From assembly GCF_003967195.1 (NCBI RefSeq), contig NZ_AP018725.1, positions 2,418,001 through 2,482,000 on the forward strand: a stretch of DNA of 64,000 nt, given 5' to 3'. The position numbers and the translations under genes were made by a program. The notes under the pieces were generated by a model. That model saw nothing but the letters and a program-made list of their open reading frames with translations, was not told where the DNA came from and searched no databases. The DNA is from Sulfuriflexus mobilis. GTDB taxonomy: Bacteria > Pseudomonadota > Gammaproteobacteria > AKS1. How positions within the stretch are numbered: position 1 is the stretch's first letter; each line of letters starts with the position of its first letter. This document shows, piece after piece, positions 62,912-64,000 of this stretch.

Positions 62912-63352
62912 TCAATTTTGCTGGGTATCGATGTGCCAGTCATAAGCACAATCAAGATGAATACGCACCGCAACAATACTGGTGATGCCGTCTTCCAGCA
63001 TGGCGGCCAGAGGCGTACGATTTCCAAAACGGTTATTAACGCGATTCATCCAGGTACTGCCTGCTGAATAATTACAGGGGTTAGAGGTGCGCAGTGCATC
63101 CTCGATTCCCAGCAGGTGATCAATATACTCCACCACCCGCGGTTCATCCGGTAAAAAAGAAGAACCCTGGCGCCAGCTACGCACCTGACGACGGCGGGTT
63201 TCATCCGCCACACCAAGTAGCCGGATCTGATCCGAATCGGCAACCTTCCAGTCATCGAGCAAGGCAATAATATTGCGCGTGAAGTGTATACGCTCTTCTT
63301 CACTCATGGATTGAAAAGGGGACGGCTGGACGGTGTTATCACTATTACTCAT
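62912..63352 (-). CDS. MbcA/ParS/Xre antitoxin-like protein (DUF2384)
   Basis: A 146-aa protein with an HTH-like N-terminal part (IIALLDDWKVADSDQIRLLG, RRRQVRSWRQGS) and a C-terminal DUF2384-like part (YIDHLLGIEDALRTSNPCNY, NRFGNRTPLAAMLEDGITSI). This fold is best known in RES-Xre antitoxins, but no RES toxin gene is next to it. It may be a stand-alone regulator. Confidence 0.75.
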   Translation of the reverse strand: MSNSDNTVQPSPFQSMSEEERIHFTRNIIALLDDWKVADSDQIRLLGVADETRRRQVRSWRQGSSFLPDEPRVVEYIDHLLGIEDALRTSNPCNYSAGSTWMNRVNNRFGNRTPLAAMLEDGITSIVAVRIHLDCAYDWHIDTQQN

Positions 63353-63452
63353 TATCTGTTACCGAATCATCTTTAACTAAAAATCGGCGTCTGAGTGTAA
63401 CACATCCCGACACGGCATCGGCGATAGCCGTACGCATGATAGGTGATTAAGC

Positions 63453-63992
63453 CTAGACGTGCAGAAATTTCCGGATTTTGGCGATCGTCGAACCGGGATA
63501 GTTCACGCCCGTGCCTCCCAGACCACAATAGCCATTCGGGTTTTTCGCCAGATATTGCTGGTGATAATCCTCAGCATAATAAAACTCGGGCGCCGGCAGA
63601 ATTTCAGTGGTAATGCCATCACGACCTGCCGCGGTCAGTTCTTTCTGAAAGATCTCTTTTGAGGCCTGGGCCTGTTGCAACTGCTCGTCACCGTAGCAAT
63701 AAATCCCGGAACGATATTGCGTACCGCTGTCATTGCCCTGCCGCATACCCTGGGTCGGGTTATGGGCCTCCCAGAAAATCTTGAGTAATGTGTCATAGCA
63801 GATCTTGTCCGGGTCAAACACAACCAACACGACTTCGTTGTGTCCAGTCATGCCACTACAAACCTCTTTATACGTAGGGTTAGGTGTGTAACCGGCCGCA
63901 TACCCTACCGCCGTGCTGTAGACGCCATCGGCTTGCCAGAATTTTCGCTCTGCACCCCAGAAACAGCCCAGGCCGAACATCGCCCGTTGCAT
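63453..63992 (-). CDS. msrA: Peptide methionine sulfoxide reductase A
   Basis: MsrA reduces methionine-S-sulfoxide in proteins. The 179-aa protein has the active-site [13 protein letters not shown] at residues 7-19 (nucleophile Cys10), [19 protein letters not shown] and GHNEVV, and [12 protein letters not shown] with a resolving Cys. It is complete, with its start 8 bp from the window edge. Confidence 0.96.
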   Translation of the reverse strand: MQRAMFGLGCFWGAERKFWQADGVYSTAVGYAAGYTPNPTYKEVCSGMTGHNEVVLVVFDPDKICYDTLLKIFWEAHNPTQGMRQGNDSGTQYRSGIYCYGDEQLQQAQASKEIFQKELTAAGRDGITTEILPAPEFYYAEDYHQQYLAKNPNGYCGLGGTGVNYPGSTIAKIRKFLHV

Positions 63993-64000
63993 ACCCTTCG

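Overview
The window is a chromosomal segment from a gammaproteobacterium with mid-50s GC content. Support for this comes from the tRNA-Thr/Tyr/Gly/Thr-tuf-tRNA-Trp-secE-nusG-rplK order, Rsd, SlyX, YcgL, YcgN, DUF3549, and large PstA/PstC permeases of the type seen in marine gammaproteobacteria. Three rhodaneses, an exported DsrE-like protein and an alpha-carbonic anhydrase would fit a sulfur-metabolising (Chromatiales-like) lineage. That placement is inference. No prophage, insertion sequence, CRISPR array or rRNA operon was seen.

Layout: 1-5700 (minus strand) is the translation block: rplK (cut by the window edge), nusG, secE, tRNA-Trp, tuf, four tRNAs, a SPOR-domain protein, coaX and birA. 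6100-12050 holds a small unknown gene, an M42-like peptidase, a PAS sensor kinase, a NERD protein, an SCP2-like protein, a cytoplasmic rhodanese and hypotheticals. nadA follows. 13198-24340 is a phosphate-starvation island: an OlsB-like acyltransferase, then phoU-pstB-pstA-pstC, a phosphate-selective-type porin, pstS and phoR-phoB. Pho boxes built from 11-bp-spaced half-sites stand before the acyltransferase, pstC, the porin, pstS and phoB. A further tandem Pho box stands before an EAL-CBS-GGDEF/chemoreceptor pair at 26251-29744, suggesting that c-di-GMP and taxis output are tied to phosphate. Between these lies a thioredoxin and a minimal mercury-type circuit: MerR, a canonical mer operator and a Cys-rich GDCCVxC protein, without merT, merP or merA.

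29900-38900 is mixed: dgkA, a Mug-like glycosylase, ycgN, a ROK kinase, a DnaJ-related protein, a receiver-kinase hybrid, a rhodanese, exported proteins and a carbonic anhydrase. 38936-43170 has typA, a CheZ-like helical protein, rsd and cheV. 43216-45700 has slyX and uup. 45919-50588 is a three-gene set (ThDP enzyme, aldehyde dehydrogenase, FMN glutamate-synthase-like oxidoreductase) whose combined job is not known to me. 50650-64000 is housekeeping and stress: YdcH-like, DUF3549, a PC4-like protein, a TlpA-like thioredoxin, PilZ, a cold shock protein, htpX-trxC, ycgL, a rhodanese, a chemoreceptor, gshA, a BASS transporter, a DUF2384-like protein and msrA.

Most notable observations: (i) the OlsB-like gene carries four phased PhoB half-sites but appears frameshifted at a run of five Gs; (ii) the Pho box before a c-di-GMP gene; (iii) the orphan mer-operator circuit; (iv) an 18-bp in-frame duplication in a chemoreceptor signalling domain; (v) a perfect 17-bp inverted repeat at the nusG stop codon.
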